A stretch of 64,000 nucleotides of DNA from CATQHP01 sp965214915 (GTDB lineage: Bacteria > Acidobacteriota > Terriglobia > Bryobacterales > UBA6623). A model generated the notes under the pieces. It searched no databases and was not told the DNA's origin. It saw only the letters and a program-made list of their open reading frames with translations. The stretch spans positions 1,426,001 through 1,490,000 of the forward strand of contig CBDCCP010000001.1 in assembly GCA_965214915.1 (NCBI GenBank), written 5' to 3'. The first letter of the stretch is position 1. Every line of letters begins with the position of its first letter. Below, in pieces: positions 8,198-17,339 of the stretch. Made by a program: the position numbers and the translations under genes.

Positions 8198-8566
8198 GTT
8201 GCACTAATTTAGTATAGATCATTATTGCATCGGAAACTCCTGCATGGAAGGGCAAGGTCCTCTGGACCGCACGCCGCTTCCTGTGGACACGAATCGGAAA
8301 ATCTACGACCGTCTGCCAAACGAGCGCCTGCCGGAACTGGGCGGGGCGAGCGGCGTCGATGAGATAGGAGGGGCGGCGTCCGGATGATCGAGCCACGCGA
8401 GGCGAGGAATTCTTCGTTGGGTGGGTACTTACGAGAGATCGTCTCAGGATGATCGCGGTACTGTTCGACCGCGTTCCAATCGACACGGCCGGGGTGGATG
8501 GGGAGGCATGCACGGGGGCTTTGCCTAGAGTACGGGAGGCAGTTGAGATTCGGCCGATAACCGGCA
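8198..8566. other. intergenic stretch without a recognisable gene
   Basis: This 369-bp gap lies upstream of the antitoxin-like ORF and downstream of the multicopper oxidase. Both strands have only short or low-complexity frames. Minus-strand frames are open but look like composition artefacts; a decayed toxin gene cannot be excluded. Confidence 0.3.
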
Positions 8567-10186
8567 TTACCTGTCCGGCAGATTTTTCGTAAGGTTGCTG
8601 AGTTGTTCCGGCTCTTCCACAACCAGGAACTGCCCCATCATCCCGTTGTCTTCATGTTCCATGATGTGGCAGTGGTACATGTATGGAATCTGAGGATCGG
8701 CATATCGCTCGAAGGGCATGATAATCCGAACGAGCTCGCCGGGAGGCGCCAGGACTGTGTCTTTCCAACCGAGTTCGGCGCCGGTGGGCGGCTGGCCGTT
8801 GCGATCGAGAATTTGAAATTGGACCAAGTGAACGTGGAAAGGGTGGGGCTGATCTCCGCGATTGCGCACTTCCCAAATCTCAATGTCTCCCAAGCGCACG
8901 ACCTCATCAATTCTCGCCATATCCATTATCTTGCCGTTGATCGGCGGCCCCAACGGTCCTCCTCCACCACCGCGTCCTCTACCGCGTCCTCTACCTTGTC
9001 CTCCCTGTACAACCCCGGCCAACACCATCGGACGGGTTTTGGCGGCTTGTGAGGCATCGATTCGGGAGATGGTGTTGAGGCGCTCCGGCAGTGCGTGCGA
9101 TGCGCGATTTGTCGACTGGGGAACGATCTTCAACAATTGCAGGTTCCCCGTGCCGATTCCTCCGAAAAACGACTGGATCGTCTCCAGCAATCCAGCTTCC
9201 GGGTAGCTTTTCAGCACCGCCTCGGCGCCATCGCTGAAGTCAACCAGTATCTCGGCTCGCTCGCCGGGAGCAAGGATCACGCGGTTGGTTTGGAGGGGCG
9301 CCTCGAGGAATCCGCCATCTGTGGCGATCTGATGAAACACACGGCTGTCGTCAAAGCCGATGTAGTAGATTCGCGCATTCGAGCCGTTTAACAGTCTGAA
9401 TCGAATCCGACGTGACTCGACCTGGAGAAATGGATTCCAGGTTCCATTGATCAACATGGTGTTTCCGTAAACGGCGCCTTGGTTGACAGCAAAGCGAAAC
9501 GCACCGTCGTTGTCGAACTGTCGGTCTTGGATCACGAGTGGAATGTCGTCAACGCCGTAGGTCTTTGGCAGGTCCAGCGCATCACTGTTATCGTCATCGA
9601 TCCACATAAGGCCGGCGACTCCCCGGTAGACCTGCCGCCCCGTGTTGCCATGCGGATGCGGGTGGTACCACAGCGGAGCGGCCTGTTGATCGACCTGAAA
9701 GCCGGCAGTCCACGATTCTCCGGGCTTGATTTTCTGATGCGGTGTGCCGTCCATGCGAGCGGGAACGTGCATTCCGTGCCAATGCATTGTCGTCATTGCA
9801 TCCAGGTTGTTCTGGACGATTAGATCGACATCTTCGCCTCGACGCAGTCGCAGCGTCGGTCCCAGAAACGGGCCGTTAACGCCTGCTGTCGGTGTTTGTT
9901 TACCTGGCAGGAACTCTCGGCTCCCTTCGGCAACGGTCAGGCGCAACTGCCGGCGTCCGTCCACAACGGTTCCAAATAGCTGCTCGGGGATCTGCAATTT
10001 ATTCTCGAAAGTCAACCCGCCGTTTGTGACTCGGATGAATATAAGCCAGTAGCAGGTCACGCTCGATAACAAGACCATAGCCAACAGTCCCATCGTGGTC
10101 CGCTTCAGCCGCTGGGGTTTAGTCGCCTGGAGCCACTTTGCGGCCCTCTGTCGAACAAGACCCCAAGGCGTTGTATCTGCAGGCAT
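8567..10186 (-). CDS. multicopper oxidase, CueO/CotA-like, membrane-anchored
   Basis: A 539-aa cupredoxin-repeat protein. An N-terminal hydrophobic segment near residues 34-54 looks like an uncleaved anchor, placing the enzyme on the periplasmic side. All four copper-ligand blocks are present: HWHG near 133, HPHPHG near 175, HPFHVH near 448 and the HCHIMEHEDNGMM block near 503-515, whose final Met fits a type 1 copper site. It should oxidise metals or phenolic substrates with reduction of O2 to water, for example Cu(I) detoxification. A Gly/Arg-rich stretch (alternating GR then poly-G, about residues 395-415) sits where CueO-type enzymes carry a Met-rich insert. No copper-regulator gene is adjacent. 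Confidence 0.9.
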   Translation of the reverse strand: MPADTTPWGLVRQRAAKWLQATKPQRLKRTTMGLLAMVLLSSVTCYWLIFIRVTNGGLTFENKLQIPEQLFGTVVDGRRQLRLTVAEGSREFLPGKQTPTAGVNGPFLGPTLRLRRGEDVDLIVQNNLDAMTTMHWHGMHVPARMDGTPHQKIKPGESWTAGFQVDQQAAPLWYHPHPHGNTGRQVYRGVAGLMWIDDDNSDALDLPKTYGVDDIPLVIQDRQFDNDGAFRFAVNQGAVYGNTMLINGTWNPFLQVESRRIRFRLLNGSNARIYYIGFDDSRVFHQIATDGGFLEAPLQTNRVILAPGERAEILVDFSDGAEAVLKSYPEAGLLETIQSFFGGIGTGNLQLLKIVPQSTNRASHALPERLNTISRIDASQAAKTRPMVLAGVVQGGQGRGRGRGRGGGGGPLGPPINGKIMDMARIDEVVRLGDIEIWEVRNRGDQPHPFHVHLVQFQILDRNGQPPTGAELGWKDTVLAPPGELVRIIMPFERYADPQIPYMYHCHIMEHEDNGMMGQFLVVEEPEQLSNLTKNLPDR

Positions 10187-10457
10187 GCTTTTCTCCTTCC
10201 ATAGGCGATCCCCGTCGAGCGCTTGTGCCGCGATGGGGCCTCGACTGGCCGCAGGTAAGCTCCGTATTCGTATTTAGGCGGCAGACATCCGCGGCGCGTT
10301 ACCAAATGAAAAAATCGTGAGGCAGGCCCTAACGAAGAGGATTTTACAGGGCAGCGACGCGGCAGACAGGTGTGTGGGGGCAACAAGGAAGCTCTTGGTC
10401 GTGCCGGTGGGCTGTCTTTTCAGTGCTGTGGTACGCTGAAACTGTGGAGTTGTGTCG

Positions 10458-10742
10458 ATGAGGAATATCACGGTATCCGTGGACGACGAAACCTATCGGC
10501 GTTCCCGCATCCGGGCGGCGGAACTGGACACGTCCGTGTCCGCGCTGGTGCGCGGCTTTCTCGGACGTCTTGTTCGAAATCAGGCCGACGGGACCGGCGA
10601 GCAAGGGACGGAGACGGAGCGCGAACGCCGCCGCCGGTTGTTACACGAAGTATTCGAAGAGATCTGCGCGACTCGCGGCGGATTCAAGGCGTCAGACAAT
10701 CTCGTTCGAGAGACCCTGTACGAACGCGATGCGATTCGTTGA
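10458..10742 (+). CDS. VapB-like ribbon-helix-helix antitoxin
   Basis: A 94-aa protein. The ATG at 10458 is preferred to the GTG at 10452 because the RHH motif starts there and TGGAG lies 8 nt upstream. Residues 1-40 (RNITVSVDDETYRRSRIRAA, then LDTSVSALVRGFL) match the short beta strand, helix and helix of CopG/MetJ-type DNA-binding antitoxins. The C-terminal half is charged and probably wraps the toxin. It overlaps the PIN-domain gene by 14 bp, the typical translational coupling of vapBC pairs. The dimer likely represses its own promoter. Confidence 0.8.
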   Translation: MRNITVSVDDETYRRSRIRAAELDTSVSALVRGFLGRLVRNQADGTGEQGTETERERRRRLLHEVFEEICATRGGFKASDNLVRETLYERDAIR

Positions 10743-11220
10743 TACTAACGTCCTGATATACGCGGTGAGCCCGTCCGCCGGCGAGGCTGAGAAGCGCCGC
10801 CGGGCGCAGAACCTGCTGCTGGAGGGTGACCTCGCCCTTTCCGTTCAGGTACTGCAGGAGTTCTATGCGCAGGTCACGCGGCCGAGGCTTGGCCGAGCGC
10901 GCTCACTGGGTACGGTACTGCAGGAGTTCTATGCGCAGGTCACGCGGCCCAGCCGCGCAGAGGCGTTGACCCATTCGCAGGCGCTCCGGTTCATCGAGTC
11001 TATTCGCGAATTCCCGGTTCAGGACATTACGCTCGCAGTGTTTCGAGCAGGCGTCTCGCTCAGTCGACGCTTCAGGCTGTCGTACTGTGATGGGGCGATT
11101 CTCGCCGCGGCGCGAGCCTGCGGTTGCGAGGCAGTGTATTCCGAGGATCTGAGCGACCGGCAGGACTACGACGGCATGCGCGTGATCAATCCGTTCGGCA
11201 AGCAAGAGGATCAGGCGTAG
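10729..11220 (+). CDS. VapC-like PIN-domain toxin with internal 22-residue duplication
   Basis: A 163-aa PIN-domain ribonuclease. The ATG at 10729 sits inside the end of the antitoxin gene and starts with the canonical MRFVDTNVLIYA strand carrying the first Asp. Later acidic residues are visible in LQEFY, in LSYCDGAILAAARACGC and in YSEDL, so the metal site looks complete. A 35-bp segment encoding VLQEFYAQVTRP is repeated with a 66-bp period and adds 22 residues in frame to the helical region after the second acidic residue. The family is usually about 130-140 aa, so this copy is longer by about the size of the duplication. It may have altered or lost toxicity. Confidence 0.82.
   Translation: MRFVDTNVLIYAVSPSAGEAEKRRRAQNLLLEGDLALSVQVLQEFYAQVTRPRLGRARSLGTVLQEFYAQVTRPSRAEALTHSQALRFIESIREFPVQDITLAVFRAGVSLSRRFRLSYCDGAILAAARACGCEAVYSEDLSDRQDYDGMRVINPFGKQEDQA
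10849..10949 (+). repeat. in-frame direct duplication inside the PIN toxin gene
   Basis: The 35-bp sequence starting GTACTGCAGGAGTTCTATGC is present at 10849-10883 and again at 10915-10949 without mismatch, with a 31-bp spacer. The period is 66 bp, so the reading frame is kept. Confidence 0.95.
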
Positions 11221-11406
11221 CCGCCGACAGCGCCAAAGCCGTCCCAACCCAAACGACCAATCACCCCAAACCAACTGTCCGTTTGCGGCTGTTTCCCGGA
11301 AGGAGCAGCCGCAAATCGTGTCGGGCAGTCAAGAATGCGGCCGCCCGCAAGTCCGGCACGGCTTCGGTCGTCTCCGAAACCACGTTGGCGCCCGACAGAA
11401 AACCGT

Positions 11407-11532
11407 TCATTCGTTCTCTTGGGCGAGGAACGGAATCTCGCGTCCCCCTTCGCGGCGGCTTGAAATCTCAAGGGCAGCCCCGCGCGGCATGTTATCGAGC
11501 AGCCGCCGGCCAAAGGGTTTGCGCGGTTGCGC
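11407..11532 (-). pseudogene. 3' fragment of an antitoxin-like gene
   Basis: A minus-strand frame from just after a TGA (11535-11533) to TGA at 11409-11407 encodes 41 residues ending in RRLLDNMPRGAALEIS and then REIPFLAQENE. It matches the tail of the 88-aa ORF at 7931-8197 at DNA level but retains about ten codons missing there. The N-terminal half is absent or scrambled, so this is a remnant. The rest of the 370-bp gap 11221-11590 shows no gene. Confidence 0.55.
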
Positions 11533-11590
11533 TCATGCCAAACGTGCTCAGGCGCTACGAGTCTCCTCCAACGAGAGCGGAGTCTTTTCT

Positions 11591-12640
11591 CTACTGGGAA
11601 ATGCTGTATTGCAACACGCCCCGGGAGCCGCCGACCTGAGCGCCGAGGACTCGGTCGCCATAGGCGGCGACGCCTTCGGCTCCGCTGGTGACTTTGCTGA
11701 GGTCGGGCTGCGGGTCGGGGATGAACGCCTCGACTTCCCCGGTCCGAGCGTCGCCGATGTAGATGCCGCGTTCGAAACCCGGGTTCCGGGGACGGCCGCT
11801 CGCGTCGGGGTCGAATCCCGAATCGGAATCCGCCACGTAGATCGTGTCGTTCTCGTCGATGTATATCCCGCTCGGCGAGCCGAACTGCGCCCACGTGGCG
11901 AGATGGTTGCCCTCCCGATCCAGAATCTGGATCCTGCGGTTGGCGCGGTCGCCGACGAAGATGCGGCCTTGCGAGTCCATGGCCAGGGCGTGAAGGCCGC
12001 TGAATTCCCCCGGTCCATGGCCTCCCCGGCCCCAGGCCGCGGCGAACTTTCCGTCGCGCGTGAACTTGACGATGCGGTTGTTGCCGCCGTGGCCGTGATT
12101 GTGTCCGTCCGCGACGAAGATGTCGCCGTCCGGCGTTACCAGCACGTCGGACGGACAACTGAACGTCCGTTCGTCCTCTCCGGCCTTGCCCGCCGTGCCG
12201 AGGCTCAGCAGGAGCTCGCCGTCAGGGCTGAACTTGTGGACTTGGTGGCCCTTGCCGTTTTCGCGGCCCGTCTGGCAATTCGTATCGACGGCGTCGGCGA
12301 CCCACACGTTGCCCTTGTGGTCGACGAAGATGCCGTGCGGCCAGACGAACAGCCCGGCCCCGAAGCTGCGCATGAGGTTCCCGTCGGCGTCGAACAGCAG
12401 GATCGGGTCGAGGTCGCTGCCCCGGCAGTGGCTCCCTGCGCAACGCTCGACAACCCAGATTTTTCCGGTCAACGAACCGTCCCGGCCGCGGTGGGGATAG
12501 ATCGCGCTGGTGGAGCCCCATGACCGCCCCGCGGGCAGCTCGCCCCATGCTTCCCCGGCGCCGTATGGATTGGGCGCCCGTTGCTGAGCCGCGCCCGGCA
12601 TTGCTACGGCCAGCACAGCCAGCGCTATGTGTTTTTTCAT
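11591..12640 (-). CDS. secreted NHL-repeat beta-propeller protein
   Basis: A 349-aa protein with a signal peptide (residues 1-18, cut after a short Ala-rich end). It then has repeated blades of the NHL type, each with a pattern like DGNLMRSFG or PHGIFVDHKGNVWVAD (near residues 85-115, 150-175, 195-215, 225-250). This architecture is found in the peptidyl-hydroxyglycine lyase/NHL superfamily. Here it is probably a scaffold or a lyase-like enzyme of unknown substrate. A Cys pair (VERCAGSHC) may form a disulfide. It is the last gene of a minus-strand set with the DUF1080 and PSD1/DUF1553 genes. Confidence 0.75.
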   Translation of the reverse strand: MKKHIALAVLAVAMPGAAQQRAPNPYGAGEAWGELPAGRSWGSTSAIYPHRGRDGSLTGKIWVVERCAGSHCRGSDLDPILLFDADGNLMRSFGAGLFVWPHGIFVDHKGNVWVADAVDTNCQTGRENGKGHQVHKFSPDGELLLSLGTAGKAGEDERTFSCPSDVLVTPDGDIFVADGHNHGHGGNNRIVKFTRDGKFAAAWGRGGHGPGEFSGLHALAMDSQGRIFVGDRANRRIQILDREGNHLATWAQFGSPSGIYIDENDTIYVADSDSGFDPDASGRPRNPGFERGIYIGDARTGEVEAFIPDPQPDLSKVTSGAEGVAAYGDRVLGAQVGGSRGVLQYSISQ

Positions 12641-12786
12641 CGTTCGCCTTTCGCAGCGGAGCGTTCGAGGGCCGGACGGACCCCTGCGCCTCGGTGTTCA
12701 TTATGGCGAACCGGCTTCGGCGGCCAAAAATTTCGAGATAGCGAATCGATTGCGAACGTCCGCTTGGCGTCTTTTCCCGCGTCGGT

Positions 12787-13647
12787 TCAGTGCGCGGTGG
12801 GGTCGCCCGGTTGGGGCAGCGGCCTCGGCGGCGGCGGAATCAGGCCCTCGGGGTCGAAAAGGCGGCCGGGCAGGTAGTCGGTTGCGCGCGGGCCTTCGAG
12901 CGTGCGGATCTTGATATTGCGGTACCAGACGGGGTGGTTGTGATGGGTCAGGGCAATGTGCCCCTCGCCCTTGAAGCCGAACCCCGGCACGCGCTTGAAC
13001 TTGGTTTGCTCGATGCGGGCGAACATTGCAGGCGAGTTGAACTCGTATTCGAGCAGCTTCTTGCCGTTGAGCCAGTGCTCGCCGTGAGTCCCCCGGACGA
13101 CGATACGCGAGCGGTTCCATTCACCCGGCGGGTTGACCTGCTTGTCGGGGCCGGGTTTGTAGAGCAGGTAGAGCGACCCGCAGCTTGAATATTCCCAGCC
13201 TTTCCGGCGTCGATTCAGGGTCGTGTCGTCGAGCAACTGGTATTCGGGTCCGGTTGCGCCGAGCAGCGCCCGCGCCTTGCGCTCGCGGCTCAAGTGCGGG
13301 CGGTAGCCGGGCCCCGCCCAGGCTTTCTGCACCAGATATTTGACGCCGCTGTTGCCGCCCTTGACCAGCTTCCAATCGAAGACGAGCTCGAAGTTTTCGA
13401 ACTGACTGATCGTGACGAGGTCGCCGCCGGAGCGATCGGCGAGCGTGCGCAGCGTTCCGTCCTCGACGGTCCACGACTGGGTTGGGAACGGCGTGTCGTT
13501 GAAGCCTTCCCAGCCGGCGGTTGTCTCGCCGTCGAAGAGCAACTGCCATCCGGCGAGCTTTTCGGTCTCGGTCAGACGATTGAGCGGTTCGCCGGCGGAC
13601 GCGGCCGCGATTGTCAGGGAAGCGAGCGTGATCAGGCGGAGGAACAT
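12787..13647 (-). CDS. secreted DUF1080 (3-keto-disaccharide hydrolase-like) protein
   Basis: A 286-aa protein. The ATG at 13647 is chosen over the upstream in-frame 13800 because it begins a clean signal peptide (MFLRLITLASLTIAAASA). The mature part is a concanavalin-like jellyroll of the DUF1080 family: LLFDGETTAGWEGF near residue 35, a middle FELVFDWKLVKGGNSGVKY block near 85-105, GPEYQLLDD near 140, and GHIALTHHNHPVWYRNIKI near the end. The C-terminal tail is Pro-rich. Members are linked to glycan or 3-ketoglycoside breakdown. It lies 43 bp downstream of the interrupted PSD1/DUF1553 gene on the same strand. Confidence 0.88.
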   Translation of the reverse strand: MFLRLITLASLTIAAASAGEPLNRLTETEKLAGWQLLFDGETTAGWEGFNDTPFPTQSWTVEDGTLRTLADRSGGDLVTISQFENFELVFDWKLVKGGNSGVKYLVQKAWAGPGYRPHLSRERKARALLGATGPEYQLLDDTTLNRRRKGWEYSSCGSLYLLYKPGPDKQVNPPGEWNRSRIVVRGTHGEHWLNGKKLLEYEFNSPAMFARIEQTKFKRVPGFGFKGEGHIALTHHNHPVWYRNIKIRTLEGPRATDYLPGRLFDPEGLIPPPPRPLPQPGDPTAH

Positions 13648-16104
13648 GTTCGAGTCTCGTTGCGCGGGATGCAGGGTTACCGTTACCAGTCTAGCGGATG
13701 AAGATGAACTCGGAAGTGTTGAGCAGGGCGTGGGCGAGATCGGTCCAGACACGTCGGTTGGCGGCGCGGGAGAGGCCGCGGGCGCGGCGCTGCCCGGCAA
13801 GAAACCTGCGGATGCGCGTCATTTCCTCTTGGAGCGGTTCGCGCCCGAACGCTCTCACGTACATATCGCCGATACGGGCTTTCGTGCGGCCGCGGGTCTC
13901 GATCTCCATTTGCGCCCAACGAGCGGCCTGGGTCTGGATGAACTCGTTATTGAGCAGCATCAGAGCCTGCGAGGGTACGGCGGAAACGCCGCGCCGTCCG
14001 ATCGTCGAAATCGGCAGCGGGTAGTCGAAGGCGAGCAGGAGCGGCGTCAGGAAGTTGCGCCTGACCTGGATATAGACGCTGCGGCGGCCCATGCCGTCGA
14101 GCGGGCCGCCCGGTTCGGGCTTGCCGCGCCCGTCCTGGAATTCGCTGATATGGGGCATGACGCTCGGGCCGCCGATTTTGCGGTTGAGCGTGCCCGCGAC
14201 GGCCAGCACCGCATCGCGGATCGCCTCGGCCTCCAGGCGGCGCACGGGCATGTAGGAGAGCCATTGGTTCGCAGGGTCGCGTTCCCGAGCCTCGGCGGAC
14301 GCCGCGCTGCTCTGACGGTACGCGCTCGAGAGGACGATTGTCCGCTGCAAGTCCTTGATCGACCAGCCGCTGCGCATGAAGCGGGATGCGAGGTGGTCGA
14401 GAAGATCGGGGTGGGTGGGCCGCGCGCCCGTTTCGCCGAAGTTGTCGGGGGTGGCCACGATGCCCTTGCCGAAGTGATGTTTCCAGATGCGGTTGACCAT
14501 GACTCGCGCCGTGAGCGGATTGTCGTCGCCGGCGATCCGCGCGGCAAGCTCCAGCCGTCCCGAGCCGTTGGCGAACGGCTTTTGGTCGTCGCCGGCGACT
14601 GCTTGCAGGAACCGGCGCGGCGCGATTTCGCCGGGGTTTTTGTGATTGCCGCGAATGTGTATCGGCGAGTCGGCGGGTTCGTAATCCATGCTGGTCATGG
14701 CGAAGACCGACGGCGGGATATTTTCCCCGGCGCGGTCGCGGTAGGAGAAGAGCTCCTCGATCCAGCGGGTCTCGAGTTCGTCGAGGGCGGACGCGGCATC
14801 CTCGAGGCGTCTCAAGCCGAGCAACGAGGCGAGCAGCGTTTCGTCGGCGGGCGTCCGGTTCTTCGTCGCAGCCAGGTTCTCGGCGAGCTGTTGGTAGGCC
14901 CGCGCGAGGTCTTCCAGCGAGCGGATATCGCCGCGTTCCAGGAAGGCCGGGATGCGCTTGTCCGGCTTGCCGGCGATCGGCGGCGGCGCGCAGTTTTTCG
15001 AGAAAACGATGCGCTCGACGGCTACCGAGCCTCGGCGGTCGCGGTCGACGATTTCGAGGTAGCAGATACGGCCGCGCTCCTTCGTCATCGCCAGGCTTTT
15101 CCACTGCAGGCGGCCGCTGCCGTCGGCCATCGCGTGGCCGGACTTGTGCTCGTCGGCGACTACGGTAAAGCGAACCTTCGCGTTTTCCTTGTCTTTTGGG
15201 GAATACCCGGCCCCGGCCATTCTCACATGAACGAAGCGCGCGGGCATGCGGAATTTTTCGGTGGTCAGCGTTCCGACGAGGGCATCCGCGCCATTCCCGA
15301 ACGAGCTTGCCAGCGCTTGGCCGGCATGGCCGGCGAGATTCAGGTTCGGCGGGACGATGCGTATCGGTTGCGCACCGAAGGCCGCGCCCGAGACTTGCCA
15401 CTGGGAGTAGCCGGAGTCGAAGTCCTCATAGATCGTGTCGCCGCGCTCGTTCCATAGCGGGTGATTGCGGTCGGCCTTGGCGGCCCAGTCGCGCATTTCG
15501 CGGCGCATGCGGTCGAGGCGGCCGGCGAAGTCGTCCGCGCCGGGCTCGGCCATCCTGGCAAAGAGGAAGAGCGGATGGCTCGGTTCGGTCAGCGCGTAAT
15601 TGATCTCGGCTGCCATTCCTTCCGGGCTTTCGGGGGCGGCATGGCTCTCCGCGGCAAACTGACTGGAGAACGGGGCGAGCGGCGCCCGCAGTTCCTCGTC
15701 TTCGGCGGCGTCTTCGGGCTCGGCGTCCGGCGGAACGGGGCAGGCGCCGACCTGCTTGCTCGGTCTCGCGTCTGTGGAGACGATCTTGGGCGCCGCGGCC
15801 AAATAACGCTCGGCGACGGTTGCGGCAAGGCGCTTGAGCGCGGGCTGCAGATGGCTGCGCACGTCCTTTTGGATATCGCCGATCATCCGGTCGGCGTCTT
15901 GGATGCGGACGGCGCGCTGCGGCGAATCGATGCACTTTTCGCTCATGTGGGTCGATTGGAAAATGCCGAACAGGGAGTAGTAGTCCGCCGTCGGGATCGG
16001 GTCGAACTTGTGATCGTGGCACCGGGCGCAGGCGACGGTCAGGCCCTGGGCCGCCTTGGCGATCACGTCGATCTGGTTGTCGATTTGATCGGCTCTCGCC
16101 TTAG

Positions 16105-17339
16105 GGAAAGTCTGAATAAAGTGGTTTTGGCGCGTTGGCTGGTTGAAGTTGTCCGTAAGGAGCGGTTGCAGCCGGGCTGCCGGCGAATTTTGCGGCTGAA
16201 TCCTGCCGATTTTGACTTCGCAACGCCAATTTTTGACCCCGCAGCGACGGCTTCGACTCCGCTTCTGCGGCTTGGCGCCGGCATGGACGCACGACTCCTG
16301 TATTGTGGCGCTCAGGCCGTCGCGTAGCGCCCGGCAAGCAGCAGATTGGCGAAGCCCAACAGCAGACTGATCCGCTCCCGGTTCTTGGCCAAGCCGCGAT
16401 AGCGCACCTTGGCGTAGCCAAAGTGCCGCTTCACGTACAGAAACGGGTGCTCCACCTTGGCCCGCACCTCTGCCTTGCGCCGCTCCGCCCGCGCCTCCGC
16501 GCTGCCCGCCGCCAAGCGCCGCCGCTGCCCAGCCTTCAAGGCCACTTGCCAGCGCACCTTACGCCCCCGATGCTCCGCGCGCTTGTCGATCCCCTGGTAA
16601 CCCGCATCCGCGCACACCTCCCGCTCCCCGCCGTGCAGCAACTCATGCCCTTGGGTCACATCCGCCACGTTCGCCGCCGTCGCCGCCACGCTATGCGTCA
16701 GCCCCGTCTCGGCGTCCACGCCGATATGCGCCTTCATCCCGAAATACCATTGATTCCCCTTCTTCGTCTGCTGCATCTGTGGGTCGCGACTCCGCTTCTT
16801 GTTCTTCGTCGAACTCGGCGCCGCGATGATCGTCGCGTCCAGAATCGTCCCCTCCCGCAGCCGCAAGCCTTGCTCCGCCAAGTGCGCGTTGATCTCCGCC
16901 ATCAGCTTCCCGCCCAACTCGTGCCGCTCCAACAGATGCCGAAAGTTCAAAATCGTCGTCTCGTCCGGCAGCGCATCCCCCAAACGCAAGCCCACGAAGC
17001 GCCGCACCGACTCGATCTCGTACAGCATGTCCTCCATCCCCGGATCGCTCACGTTGTAAAACAACTGCACGCAATGCACGCGCAGCATCACCGCCAACGC
17101 GTACGGTCGCCGCCCCCGCCCCGCTTGGGGGTAGTACGGGCGGATGCGCTCCTCCAAGCGCTCCCACGGAATCAAGTCCTCCATCCGTGCCAGAAACTTC
17201 TCCCGCCTCGTCTGCTTCTTCTTCCCCTCGTACTCCAATTCTGCAAACGTCCGCTGCGCCATCGCTCTCCCCCTTATTCCCCGTGCCCGCTGCTCTCCCC
17301 TTATTATCCCAGTCAATAGCCTGCTTGTTCAGAGTTTCC
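16105..17339 (-). mobile_element. IS5-family insertion sequence, copy 1 (1235 bp)
   Basis: The element lies between GGAAAGTCTGAATAA on the left (16105) and TTGTTCAGAGTTTCC on the right (ending 17339); these are imperfect inverted repeats (GGAAAsTCTGAAyAA). Flanking tetranucleotides are TTAG (16101-16104) and TTAA (17340-17343), both fitting the YTAR target of the IS5 group but differing by one base. It carries one transposase gene. A second copy, nearly identical over its length, is at 25465-26698 in the same orientation. Confidence 0.9.
16312..17262 (-). CDS. IS5-family DDE transposase (copy 1, apparently intact)
   Basis: A 316-aa transposase. The ATG at 17262 is preferred because AAGGGGGAG lies 5 nt upstream; the in-frame ATG at 17316 has no such site. 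The N-terminal DUF772-type region (DLIPWERLEERIRPYYP) is followed by the DDE core: Asp in LDATIIAAPSS, Asp in CADAGYQG, and Glu in KVEHPFLYVKRHFGY. Length and motifs fit a functional IS5-group enzyme. It is transcribed in the same direction as the host gene it interrupts, so host transcription could drive it. Confidence 0.92.
   Translation of the reverse strand: MAQRTFAELEYEGKKKQTRREKFLARMEDLIPWERLEERIRPYYPQAGRGRRPYALAVMLRVHCVQLFYNVSDPGMEDMLYEIESVRRFVGLRLGDALPDETTILNFRHLLERHELGGKLMAEINAHLAEQGLRLREGTILDATIIAAPSSTKNKKRSRDPQMQQTKKGNQWYFGMKAHIGVDAETGLTHSVAATAANVADVTQGHELLHGGEREVCADAGYQGIDKRAEHRGRKVRWQVALKAGQRRRLAAGSAEARAERRKAEVRAKVEHPFLYVKRHFGYAKVRYRGLAKNRERISLLLGFANLLLAGRYATA

Noticed and set aside
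5644..13000. genomic island integrated at tRNA-Ser
   Set aside because: No second copy of the tRNA 3' end is seen downstream and there is no integrase gene, although the following genes do look accessory.
13412..15457. 681-aa plus ORF across the DUF1553 gene
   Set aside because: Antisense shadow of a clear family protein.
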